From: Klebsormidium nitens | Lineage: Eukaryota; Streptophyta; Klebsormidiophyceae; Klebsormidiales; Klebsormidiaceae | Reading direction: 5' to 3' | Length of the DNA: 64,000 nucleotides | NCBI GenBank assembly: GCA_000708835.1 | Contig: DF237261.1 | Location: 5,931-69,930, forward strand | Shown here: positions 61,625-64,000 of the stretch, piece by piece | How positions within the stretch are numbered: position 1 is the first letter of the stretch | How the letters are laid out: each line of letters opens with the position of its first letter | Program-made: the position numbers and the translations under genes | Notes under the pieces: generated by a model | Seen by the model: the letters and a program-made list of their open reading frames with translations, nothing else | What the model was told of the DNA's origin: nothing | Database searches by the model: none

Positions 61625-62187
61625 CTGAGAATCTATCCGTACCCTGTACTTGACTGTAGGTTCACCTATATGTCATACTCCTGCTCGTTTCTCCTAAGCC
61701 GCTCTGCTTTTCCCAGTCAGTATTTTACCTGCGTGAAAAAACACCTTCAGCGACAGAGAGCAACAGATTGAAGAAGCTACCTGGTGGCCTGTTCCTTGGG
61801 CCTCTGACTCAGACTTAGAGTTCGACTCTCAGGAAGTGCATGGACCTTGCAGCACCTTTATGCCAAAGTAGTTGTCACCTTGGAAGTGAAATGTGTCGAC
61901 AAGGTACAATCTAGAGATGAGCAGGAAAAGCAGGAAACGTTCAGCTTACAACATGGGAAAAGCATCTCCTTCCTGACGACGAGTGTTAATGTTGGCTTCG
62001 TGTTGACCGGGTATCACTCTCTAAGTCCGAGTCTCGGACTCGCCCGTGTCAGAAGTCCTGCAGTCGCAGAATCTCGCTGAGCTCAGTCACTTGGCACGAT
62101 GTCCCACCTCCTCAGTCAACCCACCCAACCTCCCCTTGGCCCAAGAATCTTTGGGAGCTGGCACCAACCAACTGACCAACGTAACGA
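61625..62187. other. Upstream of the uncharacterised gene
   Basis: The exon beginning at 61624 is preceded by an acceptor-like attctcag, so a further 5' exon may lie here. I could not identify one. Confidence 0.35.
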
Positions 62188-62477
62188 GGACCAACCCCGT
62201 TCCGATACGTGTCCCCCCTGTTCGGTACGGCTTATGCGCGCCAAGTCTCCGGTCGGCCAGGTTCCGAATCCGGACAACTTTCCTAACTGGCCCGTCCGTT
62301 TCCTGTTGCGCTCCGTCCGACTCGTCCAGTGCCCAAAGAGCTGCTTTTTTGGCAGTCGCGCTTCGTGGCAGGGTGGTCACGCAAGTCTGCCTGTTCTTCA
62401 AGACTGAGCTCAGTCAAGCTACATAATACAGACTTGTCCGGACGGCCAGGCTAGGTACGTGGCGCAGACTCCCAGGG

Positions 62478-62484
62478 TATAAAA
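62478..62484 (+). promoter_or_regulatory. TATA-like box in copy B only
   Basis: tataaaa sits 11 bases before the ATG at 62496; in copy A the 10 bases tataaaagca are absent. It is too close to that ATG for a normal leader, so it may be coincidental or serve a downstream start. Confidence 0.3.
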
Positions 62485-62495
62485 GCAAGGTCACA

Positions 62496-63533
62496 ATGGC
62501 GTCCCAATCATTCCAAGCAAGCGCAGTAGCCAGCAAGCAGCATTCTCTCCACTTCATCTTTGCACAACCCAGAAGCACCAGCTCGCTGTTCACCTTAGAA
62601 GACCGCGACAAGCTGTCTGATCTGCCACTTCATACGGTGGCTCAGGGACTGCAGGCTGAGCTGGCCAGACGGTGCCAGAGGGCAGCTACGACATGGCCCA
62701 GCAATTGCGAGCAGCTGCAGAATGCAGGGCGTGCTTGCTATAGCTGCTGGCGTTTAGTTTCAGGCTGCCAATTGTCTAATTCAAGAGTAGTCAATGTCAA
62801 GCGGTCAGCAGCTTGCAGCTTGGGAGCACCTTCATCACTCTGGCATAAGACAGCTGGCAGCAAAGTACCACTGAGTGACGCTGCAGAGTGGAGCTGCTGG
62901 CATGGCGTCCGACCTGCGTTTCCACTGGGAGAGGTAAGCCATATTTTAAGGTGAGTGCACCAAGCAAGAGGCAAGGGAGGGCTGTTGCAGAGAGCAACTT
63001 CTGTCTGAGGGCTGGCAAGCAGGTCGGAGGCGGGCTCAGTCAAAAAGGAAGTCACTTTTCATTGGAGATCAGATGGCGACTTTTGACTGGGGTCGGCAAG
63101 CAGGTCGGAGAGCATTTTCAGTCAAAAAGGAGTCGCTTTCTTTTAGAGACCAGATGGCGACTTCTGACTGCTGGCTTTGAGATGGCTAGATTGTGTGAGG
63201 ACTTGACAATCGCTGGGCTGCTTCGTGTAAACTATTCCATGCGAAGCTGACTTGTACCTCAATATCTCTCCCTTTCAGTGGCTCGTCATCCCCTGAAGGA
63301 TTAGGAAAGGGCATCGAAGGTGTTGAGTACACGCCTTGATCTGTTGATGGTTCAGACTCTGGACGCTTGCTGGCATGCTTCTTCAGCGATGGAGACTCTG
63401 CCAACATTCAAGGCCCGTCGTTCTACAAGGCAATTAAGAATGAGGAGAGTTCAAGCCCGCTTCATCTGCCAAGAGGTCTTGCTGGTGTCCTGAGCAAGAA
63501 GAGGCCTGCTTCGGTAAGCTTGCTCTGTCTGGT
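62496..63533 (+). pseudogene. Broken uncharacterised gene, copy B
   Basis: The first frame (MASQSFQASAVASKQ ...) runs 146 codons to a clean donor after PAFPLGE (last exon base 62933). The second exon-like piece starts after cctttcag at 63279 and contains TGA at 63337-63339 where copy A has an Arg codon. It would otherwise continue GLAGVLSKKRPAS to a gtaagc donor. Copies A and B thus carry different disabling changes. Confidence 0.5.
63010..63171. repeat. 81-bp tandem duplication unique to copy B
   Basis: Two units starting gctggcaagcaggtcgg (63011) and gtcggcaagcaggtcgg (63092). Copy A has one unit, so the number changed after, or was reduced since, the segmental duplication. Confidence 0.85.
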
Positions 63534-64000
63534 TTTCTGCTCACCTGTGTCCGCCTCTTCTTCTTGGGAGGACTTTGAGATGTTGCTTGAAATGCCAGGC
63601 CTCTCGCACTTGAGTGATAGTTGGGTGACAGATCGCGCAGATTCATGAATCACTTTGAATGAGGTGCTTTGTAGCGGAGGACCTGCTTATAGAAACTCAT
63701 TCCAGTTAATTAGCCAACCAACTGTGGCAATAAAGGCACCACTTGGAAGGAAGTCTAAGTGGTTCTTAAATCATGAGTTGCTCACTGCGACCCTGTATGT
63801 ACAAGGTTATGTGCCTACCTCTCTATTCCCTTGGTCCTACGGGAGCAGTTTCAGAAAGCGGACGTGCTTAACGCCACCAGGCAACCCCGAGGTGAGAGAA
63901 CAAGCTAGTACAGATTTTGGGTGACTTGTGATTGAGGGGTAAGGTACTTTGCAACTGATCCTTGAGCACAAAGAAATCGAGTAATAGCACCGCCCTGCCA

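Larger units (their letters stand above)
62188..64000 (+). repeat. Segmental duplicate, copy B (runs off the window)
   Basis: Direct copy of 55895-57618. Identity is uneven: the exon at 62496-62880 differs from copy A at a single base by my reading, while sequence on either side differs at roughly one base in ten to five. Confidence 0.9.

Overview
The window is nuclear DNA from a green-lineage eukaryote. Coding sequence is split into many short exons by GT-AG introns of roughly 70 to 1,500 bases, with no operons. The gene set is plant-type: an ING PHD-finger protein, a small plant-specific protein, plant-like pyruvate decarboxylase, a PAO5-like amine oxidase, a membrane-anchored receptor-like kinase, a TPC1 channel, an EMB8-like hydrolase and a PUX1-like UBX protein. 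Together with fairly compact spacing this fits a streptophyte alga (Klebsormidium-like). That placement is inference from gene content only.

Layout. 1-697: end of an unrecognised plus-strand gene. 2901-7003 (+): ING-type histone-mark reader, six exons. 8902-9944 (-): 115-aa protein with a plant-specific domain. 12384-21159 (-): complete pyruvate decarboxylase, 12 exons, 571 aa. 23798-26863 (+): polyamine oxidase, two exons. 29985-35621 (+): receptor-like kinase without a visible ectodomain, eight exons. 36988-44307 (-): two-pore vacuolar cation channel with two EF hands, ten exons, 752 aa. 46306-50328 (-): membrane-anchored alpha/beta hydrolase, six exons, 394 aa. 52513-55524 (-): UBX protein, five exons, 241 aa. 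55895-57618 and 62188-64000 (+): two direct copies of a segment carrying a broken, uncharacterised gene. Between them, 59293-61621 (-): a six-exon uncharacterised gene with a GC-AG intron and an in-frame TGA. I rebuilt the exons by reading-frame and splice-phase continuity; for the eight recognised genes every junction closes in phase. The genes are ordinary, unrelated housekeeping, signalling and transport loci; I see no functional cluster.

The most striking signal is in the introns. At about a dozen exon-intron junctions in four genes (ING, pyruvate decarboxylase, kinase, EMB8-like) the intron next to the junction carries one to three diverged copies of that junction: the splice site plus 12-70 bases of adjoining exon. 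Acceptor-type copies lie upstream of the real acceptor and donor-type copies downstream of the real donor, often at a fixed period (149, 111, about 70 bases). This is what tandem duplication across splice junctions would leave. It makes these introns partly a fossil record of their own exon edges, and gives decoy splice sites that could be used in alternative splicing. Several pyruvate decarboxylase exons also begin with GT straight after the acceptor AG, so the spliced junction again reads like a donor.
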